Below are positions 26,329-35,488 of a stretch of 64,000 nt of DNA, piece after piece. The first letter of the stretch is position 1; each line of letters begins with the position of its first letter. Below the pieces are notes generated by a model. That model did not search any database and was not told where the DNA came from. It saw only the letters and a program-made list of their open reading frames with translations. The stretch is from Paenibacillus sp. FSL R5-0345. GTDB lineage: Bacteria > Bacillota > Bacilli > Paenibacillales > Paenibacillaceae. The stretch covers positions 2,232,001 through 2,296,000 of the forward strand of contig NZ_CP009281.1 of assembly GCF_000758585.1 (NCBI RefSeq), written 5' to 3'. The translations under genes and the position numbers were made by a program.

Positions 26329-27486
26329 CTAGAAGAACAATCTTTCCACTAGCCAAAAGGCACCAAGAGCAGTAATTAACCAAGAACCGTAAGCGATAAC
26401 CAGTTTGTAGAAATTTCTTTTTTGGAGAAAAATGAGTACCGGAAGCAAAACAATGACAATACATAATTGGATAAATTCAATCCCTACATTAAAGCTGACC
26501 AGATCAACAGCCAAATGTGCTTTTGGTAAATTCATTTCTTGAAGAATATCCGCAAAGCCAATGCCATGAATAAGTCCGAATAGGAAAGTTATGAGCGCGC
26601 GGAAACGAATCTTTTTGCGGAAAATATTCTCAAGCGCAACATAGCAAATACTGAGTGCAATGACAGATTCAACAACTCGTGAAGGTAAGGAGATCCAGCC
26701 CAGAACTGCGAGTGTTAACGTAATACTGTGTGCTAAAGTGAATGCCGTGATAATTGCTGCATATTGTTTGAGCGTTTGTTTTCTTAATAATAGAGCGAAC
26801 AGGAATAATAGGTGATCATAGCCGGTAAGAATATGGTTCATTCCCAGTTTGAAAAAAGAAAACCAATCCGATGAGGAGCCTGATTTCCCAGCAGTAGTTG
26901 AATTGGACGAAGAAGTTAGCTGCTGTGCTTGTTGATCCTCCGTTAGAAGCATGGTCCATGTTCGCTCTTTTCCTTGTAGTACGGTTTCGCTAGTCTGATC
27001 GCCGTTATGTGCAGTAATTAAATTGACATACGGTGAACTTGTGGCTTGTGAATATAGTCCGTCGTTGATTGCGATGGTTTGTCCAGGCTCAAAGGCAGGG
27101 TAGGTGAAATTCCAGGTAAGCACCTCTTTATCCCCTTTTTTATCAAGGAATAGGTCTTGAAGCTCTGGAGCCTGCTGTTGATTATTCATTTCCAAGATAA
27201 CACTATCTTCGATCCATTCTTCTAAACGATGCTTATTGCTCTCAATCTCATTTTCTTCCAATATTCCATTTCCGTTCATGTCCACGTTATCCATGCTTTC
27301 AATAATCGAAATGACATCCAATGAAAAAGAAAAATCAGTCTTGTCCTTATCAAAAGTAACGGTGGTATAACTGGCACTAAGTGGATGTGCAGAAGCCGTT
27401 AGTTGAGAAAAAGTCATAGAAATCAGAAAAATTACAATAAAGATTAATGATTTAAATAGGTTTGAGCGGTTTTTGCAAGCTGACAA
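26329..27486 (-). CDS. HupE/UreJ-family membrane protein with extracellular domain
   Basis: A 385-residue membrane protein. A signal peptide (ending TASAHP) precedes an extracytoplasmic domain of about 170 residues, then six or so hydrophobic helices with the HupE/UreJ_2 signatures GYDHLLFLFALLL and FLFGLIHGIGFAD. Histidines in these helices may bind nickel or another metal; HupE/UreJ proteins are linked to nickel entry, but this longer Gram-positive form has no proven role. The outer domain has an EF-hand-like loop, DMNGNGILEENEI. TTG 27486 has AAGGGGG seven bases upstream. Confidence 0.8.
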   Translation of the reverse strand: MSACKNRSNLFKSLIFIVIFLISMTFSQLTASAHPLSASYTTVTFDKDKTDFSFSLDVISIIESMDNVDMNGNGILEENEIESNKHRLEEWIEDSVILEMNNQQQAPELQDLFLDKKGDKEVLTWNFTYPAFEPGQTIAINDGLYSQATSSPYVNLITAHNGDQTSETVLQGKERTWTMLLTEDQQAQQLTSSSNSTTAGKSGSSSDWFSFFKLGMNHILTGYDHLLFLFALLLRKQTLKQYAAIITAFTLAHSITLTLAVLGWISLPSRVVESVIALSICYVALENIFRKKIRFRALITFLFGLIHGIGFADILQEMNLPKAHLAVDLVSFNVGIEFIQLCIVIVLLPVLIFLQKRNFYKLVIAYGSWLITALGAFWLVERLFF

Positions 27487-27695
27487 AGTTGTTCCCCCTT
27501 GAAGATAAATATGTATTTATTGTTGTTATTACAGTTGATCATAATCTTAAATTGTCATTGGAGTGTTAAATGAAAAGATAAAATGAGGAGGTTTTTGAGC
27601 GAATTATTTAAATGAAAATTAAAATTCTAATAATTTTTTAATTAAAATTTACAAAACGAAATAAAACGAAGACAACTCGTTTACAAAGGAGGTTT

Positions 27696-27710
27696 ATGAT
27701 GAAAGTCTAA
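27696..27710 (+). other. Four-codon upstream ORF with perfect ribosome site
   Basis: AAAGGAGG at 27685-27692 is followed by ATGATGAAAGTCTAA (MMKV and stop). It lies 31 bases ahead of the giant SLH gene, which has its own GAGGAGG. It may be a leader that loads ribosomes or protects mRNA, similar to tandem ribosome sites of some S-layer genes, or a vestige. The AT-rich 250-base region upstream holds no other gene. Confidence 0.45.
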
Positions 27711-27741
27711 CTGATTAGTAACACGAGGAGGAATTTTGTTC

Positions 27742-30700
27742 ATGAGTTTGAAGTTTGAGAGAGTAAAAAAACGGACAAGTTTAGCATTAGTTGTACTACT
27801 GCTCTTGTCAATGATTCCACAGGGCTTGTTATTGCCGAAGGTTGCAGGAGCTCCTTCTGCACATGTAGTCATTAGCCAAGTATTTGGTGGGGGAGGGAAT
27901 AATGGAGCTCCATATACTTATGATTTTATAGAGCTGTACAACCCAACTGATTTTGATGTTGATCTGAATGATTATGCTGTTCAATACGCTTCAAAAGCGG
28001 GGGCGTTTACGGCTGCTACCTCAGGGACTGTAAGTATGACGCCACTCACGGGTAAAGTTATAAAATCACATGGATTCCTATTGATTCAGGAGGCTAAAGG
28101 AGCTAATACTCCGGCAGACCTTCCTGTTCTAGCTGATGTGATTGGAAATATAAATTTATCAGGAACGGAAGGAAAGGTTGCACTTACTAGCAAACAGGCG
28201 GCCATTTCTGGTGTTTCGGATCCTAGTGTAGTTGACTTTTTAGGCTTCGGTGCAGCCAATGAGTCAGAAGGAACTAAATTATCTGCTCTAAGCAATTCAA
28301 CTAGTGCACAACGGAAATCAGAGGATGGAAGTAACACTGGACCAGGTAAAGGTGCTGGGTTAGATACAGATAACAACAGCACGGATTTCGTTGTGGGCCC
28401 CGTACTTGCTCCAAGAAACTCTGCTACACCAGCTATTGTGATTACCAAAAGTGCACAGCCTCTTGGGCAGAATATTCAATTCACTAATGAAGGTACAGTA
28501 GGTATGGTTACAGGAAATATTGCTTCCGTTACAGCGGACACCTATGTTTCCTTGTATCTAAATGATCCAAGTACCGGTACAGTTGCAGTTACGAATGCTG
28601 TTTATGCAGATGCGTCAGGGGCATTTAACAATTTAACCTTTGATAATACTGGCGGCAGTACGCAAGTATACCTTACAGCAAAGGATCTGGATAAAGCAGC
28701 AAGTAGCCCTGTTGTTATTCATTTAGCTGCGGCTAGTGCTGCGCTCAATCCGGATAAGCTTAACTATTATCTGGATTCAACTGGTGGAGGTAGAATTGTA
28801 GGTGCTGCAGGAGCTGCTGTTCCTAACTCAACAATCTACAGCTACAATAGCTCCACAAATGGAAACAGATACTCCAATACAGCGGATGGAAAAGATTATG
28901 TTGTTGCTGGAGCAGATGGATCGTTCACATTTACTTTTACAGGTGGTATGGATGATGTTTATGTATCACAGTTGACCGTAACCTCTAATGGTAGAAACTT
29001 GGAGGGCCCTCGAACTGTAGTTACTAAAGAAGACACATCGGTTATTACACCAATCAGCACGATACACACAAATGATAGTAACGGTAAATCGGATAAAATT
29101 AATCAAGTGTTTACGATTCAGGGTGTGGTTATAGGTAATAATGAATTGACCGCAAGTAACACCTTCTATATGCAAGATGCTACAGGAGGAATCGCTGTCT
29201 TTGGAACCCTTCCAACAGGGGTTACAGTTACACAAGGTGATTTAGTTACGGTTACAGGTGCGATTCAATTCTATAACGGCCTAACTGAAATAACTCCAAC
29301 GAAAGTTGTGAAGAATGGAAAGGCCTCAATTCCTATCCCTACAGAATCTACTTTGTTAGATTTAATCAATTACACAAAGGCAGAACCACTGGAAGGTACA
29401 TTAGTACAATTCACAGGAAAAATAACGAATATTCCAGCGATGGCTGGTAATGGATATAACATCACCGTTGCAGAAACTGTAACGAACAAAACGATTACGG
29501 TTCGTGTTACTACAGCTAGTGGAATAGATGTTGCAGCGAAGCTAGAGAAGGATTTGACCTACACATTTACTGGAATATTCAGTCAGTATGTGTCAGGGAC
29601 TACTTTTAAAAGTGGATACCAGGTATTTCCTAGGTCCATCGAAGATGTTAAGGAAGTCAAAGAGCTTGCACTTACACATCAAGCAATTACACAGGCTTAT
29701 GTTAATGCAGATATTCAATTTGCCGCTAAAGCTAAAAATGCTGATTCTGTAATGATTCACTACAGAACCATTGGCGGAGTATATGCTTCACTACCTATGA
29801 ATTCTGCGGATGGCAGCAGCTACACAGCGCATTTGAATTCTAGCTTTGTTGCTTCAGGTAATAGCTTTGAGTATTACGTAGAAGCTAAGATGGGAGAAGT
29901 TACTAAGCAGTCGGGTACACCGGATGCACCCTTTAAAGTTTCTGTAGTTGAGGATACATTTGCACCTGAGTTTTTCGAAGAGACTCCAATGTCAGGTACG
30001 AAGATTGAAGATAGACAACCAGTTATTTCCGTAAAATATGATGAACCAAGCGGTCTGGATGCCTCCACTTTAGTGGTCAAGCTGGATGGAAATACTGTTC
30101 CGGCCAGCATTAGCGGAGATACTATCATGATTACTAATAGTAGTGAACTCGCGATTAGTGATCATACGGTTGTCGTGAATGTTAGTGATAACAAGCATAA
30201 TGCGGGAACGTATAAGTGGACTTTTACAATTACACCTATCTTTACAGGCGGTAACCATTATCGTGGAACCACTCATAATCACACGAATATTTCACATGAT
30301 GCTGCGGGTACTCCTGAAGACGCTTTGAAGGCAGCCGAAGCGCATAACTATGATTTCTTCGCTTTTTCAGACCATTCGCATGATATTGATGCGGCATTGG
30401 TAGGTACGGATACCGTTGATCATAAAGGTCAACCGGAACGTACGGGCGGAGAAGACTGGAAATTAACGAAGGATCTAGCGAAGCAATACACTAAGAATGA
30501 TAGCTTTGTTGTATTCCCAGCGTTTGAAATGACTTCAACAACCTGGGGTCACTCCAACGTATTTGGAACCGATAATTTCATTGATCGTAAGCAGAATTCA
30601 GGTCAATATCAAGATTTGAGTAAGTATTATGCATGGGTTTTGACGTATGACGATATCGTGGCCCAGTTTAATCATCCCGATATGTCAGCGAATGCGTTTA

Positions 30701-33700
30701 ATAACTTCGCGCCATATGATAAAAATGTTGATAAATTGTTCACCATGTTTGAAGTAGGGAATGGATCAGGTCACTATGGTTATGCAAATGCGGAGAGTAA
30801 ATACTTCAAAGCATTGGATCTGGGATGGCATGTAGCCCCGACTTATGGTGAAGATAACCATGATGGCACATGGGGTCAGACCAATGCAAGAACAGTAATC
30901 GTATCCGATGATTTGTCGCAGGAATCATTGCTTCAGTCGATGCGCAATATGCGTGTATACATGAGTGAGGATCCAAACTTTACATTAGATGTTCTTGCGA
31001 ATGGCAGTTACATGGGTGCAACTGTAAAGGGAAATACCCTTAATTTCTCCATCGCGGGGAAAGATGATGTTGCAGAAGATAAGAGCAAGCCTGAATATAG
31101 TTATCTCAGCAGTTCGTATAAATCAGACGATCGTGTTGCAAAGGTAGAATTGATCACTAATGGCAACAAAATTATCCAAACAACAAAACCAATGACTAAA
31201 GATTTCACTTGGAGTCCTTCTGTTGAAGTAACAGGCGGTCAACAATGGTTCGTTGTGAAGGTAACACAAATGGACGGAGAGCAAATTTATTCCGCTCCAA
31301 TCTGGTCACAAGATGTAACTACAGATATTAAGATTAGCGGTATTAATATTGTAGGCAACAGCTTGGTTTCCGGTAGCCCGACTACCATGGAAGCGGGATT
31401 AACTAACCTTGGATCACAGGATCTAAGTAATCTTAATGTTCGTTTCTATTATGACGTTGTTGATACGACTCATTTAATCAATGGTGTTGTAGTGCCTTCT
31501 GTATTGTCCAAAGGTACAGCAACAGCACAAGTGTTATGGTCTAATCCTATTCAAGGCAATCATAAATTAATTGCAGTCGTTGATACCCCACCAGGTGACT
31601 CACCAGAGGATAATCAATTCGAGCTTGATGTTACGATTAAGGCTGCTTTAGGGATTAAGGTCATGATCGATGCCTCGCATAAGAATGAGAATACATCCAC
31701 TGATGGCGGTACGTATAAGGATAATTTAAAAAGCTTCACCACGCAGCTTCGCCAGGAAGGCTACACTGTCGTTGAGAATACTGGTGCCATTACTGCTGCA
31801 ACGTTAACGGACGTTAAAGTGCTAATGTTTACGCATCCTTCGGCTGCTGTTACAGATGCTGAAAGTGCAGTAATTGCTGATTTTGTAACGCATGGAGGTT
31901 CGTTGTTCTTAACGGAGAAAAGTAATAACGGTAGCTCAAAACCTACGATTAGTAATGAGTTATTACAGAAGATAGGATCTACGATCCAGGTGAGTAATGA
32001 CGGTATTTTTGATACAAGTCCTGAGGGTAACTTCTGGTCTCAACCTGTGGGAACGAATACGTATACGGTTCGGCTACATCCAGGGTTAGTGAAAAACTAT
32101 ATTACGGACCGTGCATTGACGGTTGAGTATTATAGTGGAGCTAGCTTGGAGAAGGTGGGACATCTTCCACTAGTAGATACGGATAAAGTTACGATTCTTG
32201 TAAAAGGAAATGAAACGACATATCAAGATAAAATCGCTGCGGGCGGTAATGTGTATGATATTGTCGATGATGGTGTTGGAGGCTCTTCAATTCCTGCCAT
32301 TGCTTCAGAAGAAGTAGGGGAAGGGCGAATTATTGTATCCGGTATGAACTTTGTGAATGATAAGCAGTTGGATGAATCCTATAATCCTAAAGGCAACAAT
32401 GAACTTGGATTGAATTCTATCAATTGGCTAGCTCACAGAGACACGAAGATCGACACGATTGCTAGTCTTAAAACACTACCGGAGGGAGCAGCTGGTGTAG
32501 TGGAGGGGACAGTCGTTACTGGCTCAGATATTTTCTTCGATGCGTTCTATGTTCAAGATGCTACAGGGGGAATTATGGCCTTTAAAGAAGTCCCAGAGAA
32601 AAGTTTGGTTGAAGGGGATACAGTCAGAATCTATGGTAAGACGAAGCTGTTCGAGAATAACTATGAACTTGAATTTGATTCGTTCGCAATGGATGTAATT
32701 AAGACTGGACATACTGACCCGGTTCAGCCATTAGTAGTGACTACTTCACAAGCTAACTTGGAAAATAACCAAGGACTGTTAGTGAAGGTGAAAGGTAAGA
32801 TTATTTCTCAGTTTGATGAGAACTCCTACGTTATTGATGATGGATCTGGCCCAATTCTGGTCTTTGCAGATGGATACATTGTGAAGCAAAGCGGCCCTGT
32901 TCCGGTACTGGCTGTTGGAGACACGTTGGTAGCCGTGGGGGTTACAGGCAAGAATACGGAAGGAACTCGTATCCGTGTACGGAACACGAAGGAACTGGCT
33001 AAAGGTACAGAAGATCCAACACCTACGGCAACAGTATCGCCAGAACCAACGGAATCACCGGTTGTGACGCCGATACCGACAGCAACGCCGACACCGACAC
33101 CGATAGCAACGCCGACGCCGACAGCAACATCGACGGCAACACCGACGCCGACAGCGACATCGACGGCAACACCGACAGCAACGTCGACACCGACAGCGAC
33201 ACCGACAGCAACATCGACGGCAACGCCGACACCTGCACCGGTGGTAACACCATCGCCAACAGCAGATCCGACACCACCAGTTTCAGTGTCGACGGCAACG
33301 CCGACCCCGAAACCGACGGTAACACCAGTATCAACGGATCATTCGGCACAATTGGATAATGGTAAGATATCCGTGACAACTGAAGTGGGTAAGGATGGCG
33401 TTACCTACGATAAAGTATCTGTCGATGCCAATGCGCTCACTAAAGCACTTCAAGCGCATGCGCAAGCGGTTCTAGAACTTCAGGTTTCCGCGAATCCTAT
33501 TAAAATCGAGCTGCCATTACAGGCATTTGCACCAACGGACGGTTCTAGACAAGGCTCTAGCCTAATGATTCAAAGTAACGGCTACTTCTATAATCTTCCT
33601 TCTAGTGTGATTCCTTCGGCAGAGCTGATCAGTAGTCTAGGTGTGGATATAAAAGATATCACCATCACTATAGTGATTTCTAAAGTGGATAATCAACAAG

Positions 33701-34569
33701 CCGGTCTTATTAATCAAGCAGCCAGCCAAAAGAATGGCAGCTTGCTAAGTCCAGCATTTAAGTTTGAAATTACCGCTGAAGGTAATGGAAAGACGGTTAA
33801 GATTAATAACTTTGGTGCGACTTATGTGTCCAGAGGAATAACGCTGGATACAGCCCTTGATCCACGAGTGAGTTCCGGTGTCCGTTTTGATGAAGCAAGT
33901 GGAGAGCTTGTATTCGTGCCAACTTACTTTACAGTAACAGGCAACAAAACTTTGGCAGACATGAAACGTAACGGAAACAGCATCTACACGCTCATTCACT
34001 CTGAGGTTACCTTTAATGATATTAAAGGTCATTGGGCACAGAGCGATATCGAGCTTCTTGCTTCTAAATTAATTGTTAAGGGTGAAACCTCTACACGTTT
34101 TGCACCTGGGCAGCAAATTACAAGAGCGGAGTTCGCAGCTTTACTTGTACGGTCACTTGGGCTGGATGCTCAAGGCACAGCTGTGAAGTTCAAGGATGTG
34201 AAGGTAAGTGATTGGTTCTATGGCGCTGTTGCTGCGGCCACAGATGCGAAGATTATAAATGGGTTTGAAGATAACAGCTTCCACCCATTAGCACCGATCA
34301 GCCGTGAAGAAATGGCAGTGATGACGCTTCGTGCACTGACCTATGCAGGTTATACTTCATCTGCATCGAATCCAAGTAATGTTTTAGCTTCTTATAAAGA
34401 TAAAGGATCTATTGGAAGCTGGGCTGAAGCATCTGTCTCTGAATTAATCGCTAACCAGGTTATGAATGGGATGACAGAGACTACCTTCGCTCCTAAAGCG
34501 TTGGCCTCTCGTGCACAAGCGGTTAAGATTCTTAAACAATCTTTACAATCCATTAAATTTATTAACTAA
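27742..34569 (+). CDS. Giant SLH-anchored surface protein with PHP-type metallohydrolase core
   Basis: A 2275-residue secreted cell-surface protein. ATG 27742 follows GAGGAGG by ten bases (TTG 27736 also possible). Modules in rough order: signal peptide (1-36); lamin-tail-like domain (about 37-200); OB-fold domain (about 440-640); Ig-like domains (645-830); CehA/McbA-type PHP domain (about 836-1105) with putative metal ligands in HNHTNISHD, AFSDHSHD, FNHPD and GEDNHD; CARDB-like domain (about 1190-1300); a domain resembling DUF4350/glutamine-amidotransferase folds (about 1306-1560); second OB-fold (about 1566-1750); Thr-Pro linker (about 1758-1862); a Paenibacillus-type beta domain; and three SLH repeats (about 2090-2275) that bind pyruvylated wall polymer. 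Lamin-tail and OB modules recall surface nucleases, so an extracellular phosphoesterase role is inferred. It has its own terminator. Confidence 0.88.
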   Translation: MSLKFERVKKRTSLALVVLLLLSMIPQGLLLPKVAGAPSAHVVISQVFGGGGNNGAPYTYDFIELYNPTDFDVDLNDYAVQYASKAGAFTAATSGTVSMTPLTGKVIKSHGFLLIQEAKGANTPADLPVLADVIGNINLSGTEGKVALTSKQAAISGVSDPSVVDFLGFGAANESEGTKLSALSNSTSAQRKSEDGSNTGPGKGAGLDTDNNSTDFVVGPVLAPRNSATPAIVITKSAQPLGQNIQFTNEGTVGMVTGNIASVTADTYVSLYLNDPSTGTVAVTNAVYADASGAFNNLTFDNTGGSTQVYLTAKDLDKAASSPVVIHLAAASAALNPDKLNYYLDSTGGGRIVGAAGAAVPNSTIYSYNSSTNGNRYSNTADGKDYVVAGADGSFTFTFTGGMDDVYVSQLTVTSNGRNLEGPRTVVTKEDTSVITPISTIHTNDSNGKSDKINQVFTIQGVVIGNNELTASNTFYMQDATGGIAVFGTLPTGVTVTQGDLVTVTGAIQFYNGLTEITPTKVVKNGKASIPIPTESTLLDLINYTKAEPLEGTLVQFTGKITNIPAMAGNGYNITVAETVTNKTITVRVTTASGIDVAAKLEKDLTYTFTGIFSQYVSGTTFKSGYQVFPRSIEDVKEVKELALTHQAITQAYVNADIQFAAKAKNADSVMIHYRTIGGVYASLPMNSADGSSYTAHLNSSFVASGNSFEYYVEAKMGEVTKQSGTPDAPFKVSVVEDTFAPEFFEETPMSGTKIEDRQPVISVKYDEPSGLDASTLVVKLDGNTVPASISGDTIMITNSSELAISDHTVVVNVSDNKHNAGTYKWTFTITPIFTGGNHYRGTTHNHTNISHDAAGTPEDALKAAEAHNYDFFAFSDHSHDIDAALVGTDTVDHKGQPERTGGEDWKLTKDLAKQYTKNDSFVVFPAFEMTSTTWGHSNVFGTDNFIDRKQNSGQYQDLSKYYAWVLTYDDIVAQFNHPDMSANAFNNFAPYDKNVDKLFTMFEVGNGSGHYGYANAESKYFKALDLGWHVAPTYGEDNHDGTWGQTNARTVIVSDDLSQESLLQSMRNMRVYMSEDPNFTLDVLANGSYMGATVKGNTLNFSIAGKDDVAEDKSKPEYSYLSSSYKSDDRVAKVELITNGNKIIQTTKPMTKDFTWSPSVEVTGGQQWFVVKVTQMDGEQIYSAPIWSQDVTTDIKISGINIVGNSLVSGSPTTMEAGLTNLGSQDLSNLNVRFYYDVVDTTHLINGVVVPSVLSKGTATAQVLWSNPIQGNHKLIAVVDTPPGDSPEDNQFELDVTIKAALGIKVMIDASHKNENTSTDGGTYKDNLKSFTTQLRQEGYTVVENTGAITAATLTDVKVLMFTHPSAAVTDAESAVIADFVTHGGSLFLTEKSNNGSSKPTISNELLQKIGSTIQVSNDGIFDTSPEGNFWSQPVGTNTYTVRLHPGLVKNYITDRALTVEYYSGASLEKVGHLPLVDTDKVTILVKGNETTYQDKIAAGGNVYDIVDDGVGGSSIPAIASEEVGEGRIIVSGMNFVNDKQLDESYNPKGNNELGLNSINWLAHRDTKIDTIASLKTLPEGAAGVVEGTVVTGSDIFFDAFYVQDATGGIMAFKEVPEKSLVEGDTVRIYGKTKLFENNYELEFDSFAMDVIKTGHTDPVQPLVVTTSQANLENNQGLLVKVKGKIISQFDENSYVIDDGSGPILVFADGYIVKQSGPVPVLAVGDTLVAVGVTGKNTEGTRIRVRNTKELAKGTEDPTPTATVSPEPTESPVVTPIPTATPTPTPIATPTPTATSTATPTPTATSTATPTATSTPTATPTATSTATPTPAPVVTPSPTADPTPPVSVSTATPTPKPTVTPVSTDHSAQLDNGKISVTTEVGKDGVTYDKVSVDANALTKALQAHAQAVLELQVSANPIKIELPLQAFAPTDGSRQGSSLMIQSNGYFYNLPSSVIPSAELISSLGVDIKDITITIVISKVDNQQAGLINQAASQKNGSLLSPAFKFEITAEGNGKTVKINNFGATYVSRGITLDTALDPRVSSGVRFDEASGELVFVPTYFTVTGNKTLADMKRNGNSIYTLIHSEVTFNDIKGHWAQSDIELLASKLIVKGETSTRFAPGQQITRAEFAALLVRSLGLDAQGTAVKFKDVKVSDWFYGAVAAATDAKIINGFEDNSFHPLAPISREEMAVMTLRALTYAGYTSSASNPSNVLASYKDKGSIGSWAEASVSELIANQVMNGMTETTFAPKALASRAQAVKILKQSLQSIKFIN

Positions 34570-34586
34570 CTAATAAGGAACTAAAG

Positions 34587-34626
34587 AAAGAGCTACCTGA
34601 GATTATTCAGGTAGCTCTTTTTTAAT
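34587..34626. terminator. Bidirectional terminator
   Basis: AAAGAGCTACCTGA pairs perfectly with TCAGGTAGCTCTTT around GATTAT, with T runs on both sides. It lies between the giant surface protein (+) and the GNAT gene (-). Confidence 0.92.
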
Positions 34627-35230
34627 GAATATCACCTGTACTTCCATTTTGCTTAGAAAGCTGGTAATAATTATAGTTTTCATTTTCAATTGTAATTTCA
34701 TCAATTAAATCGAAGTCACATTTTTGTATGACTCTATTAGAGGGTGTATTGTGTACCAGAGCAATAGCGTTTAATACATCGGTAGATGTGTGCTCAAACA
34801 AATATCCAATTAATCCCTTGGCAGCTTGTGTGGTATATCCATTGCCACGGTGATCCTTAGATATGGCGTACATAATCTCTCTGTTCGGAGCGGGTAATTC
34901 ATCCTTCATTCCTGTACAGCACCAACCAATAAACTCTCCTGTCTCTTTTAAAATAATGCCTAAACGAAGACGAAGCTCCCCGATGTTTCCATCCGCTGAG
35001 ACTGCTTGTAGAAACTGTTGGTTTTCTTTTATTTCATAATTTATTAACCAATCTCGCCGTTGTTCTTTAGGAACATTCCAATCGGGCAGAAATTCTATGA
35101 TTTCAGGCTGCATGGTAAGTGCGTGAAACTCGTCTAAATCCTCCACTCTAAACTCTCGTAACAGGATATCTTTGCATTCAATTGTAAAAATATCATGTTT
35201 TGTTGGCTCGAAACCTGCATGGTTATTCAT
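34622..35230 (-). CDS. GNAT-family N-acetyltransferase (RimJ/RimL-like)
   Basis: A 202-residue acetyl-CoA-dependent transferase. It has the block ILLREFRVEDLDEFHAL, and the acetyl-CoA loop in SKDHRGNGYTTQAAKGLIGYLF. ATG 35230 is preferred because AAGGAG lies eight bases upstream; the open frame reaches 35251. RimJ/RimL relatives acetylate protein N-termini, amino acids or antibiotics; the substrate is unknown. It is a single-gene unit convergent with the surface protein. Confidence 0.85.
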   Translation of the reverse strand: MNNHAGFEPTKHDIFTIECKDILLREFRVEDLDEFHALTMQPEIIEFLPDWNVPKEQRRDWLINYEIKENQQFLQAVSADGNIGELRLRLGIILKETGEFIGWCCTGMKDELPAPNREIMYAISKDHRGNGYTTQAAKGLIGYLFEHTSTDVLNAIALVHNTPSNRVIQKCDFDLIDEITIENENYNYYQLSKQNGSTGDIH

Positions 35231-35398
35231 ATTCATCTCTCCTTCGTACATCCAAATTTATTTTATCATGAATAATAAGACCGATTTGGTAATCTTTGAG
35301 TATAAAAAATTGTTTTCTTTTATTTCACATAAATATTAATTGGTTAATATATTAATTGATTATAAAGTGTGTTATTATGTTTCGTATAAAGGGTAAAT

Positions 35399-35420
35399 GA
35401 CCCGCGAACGGGTCGGTTTT
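35399..35420 (+). promoter_or_regulatory. Short hairpin in the leader of the GH51 gene
   Basis: GACCCG-CGAA-CGGGTC followed by GGTTTTGTTG, 70 bases before the GH51 start. It could be an attenuator or a weak leftover terminator. Support is limited. Confidence 0.35.
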
Positions 35421-35488
35421 GTTGTAGTAATTAGTAGAATAGTTAGACTTTTATGATTTCTAATACAAAAGATGACAGGTGATCTTCT

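Noticed and set aside
33010..33330. CRISPR-like or satellite repeat
   Set aside because: The repeating ACACCGACAGC-type units are the codons of a Thr-Pro linker inside the giant protein and stay in frame throughout.
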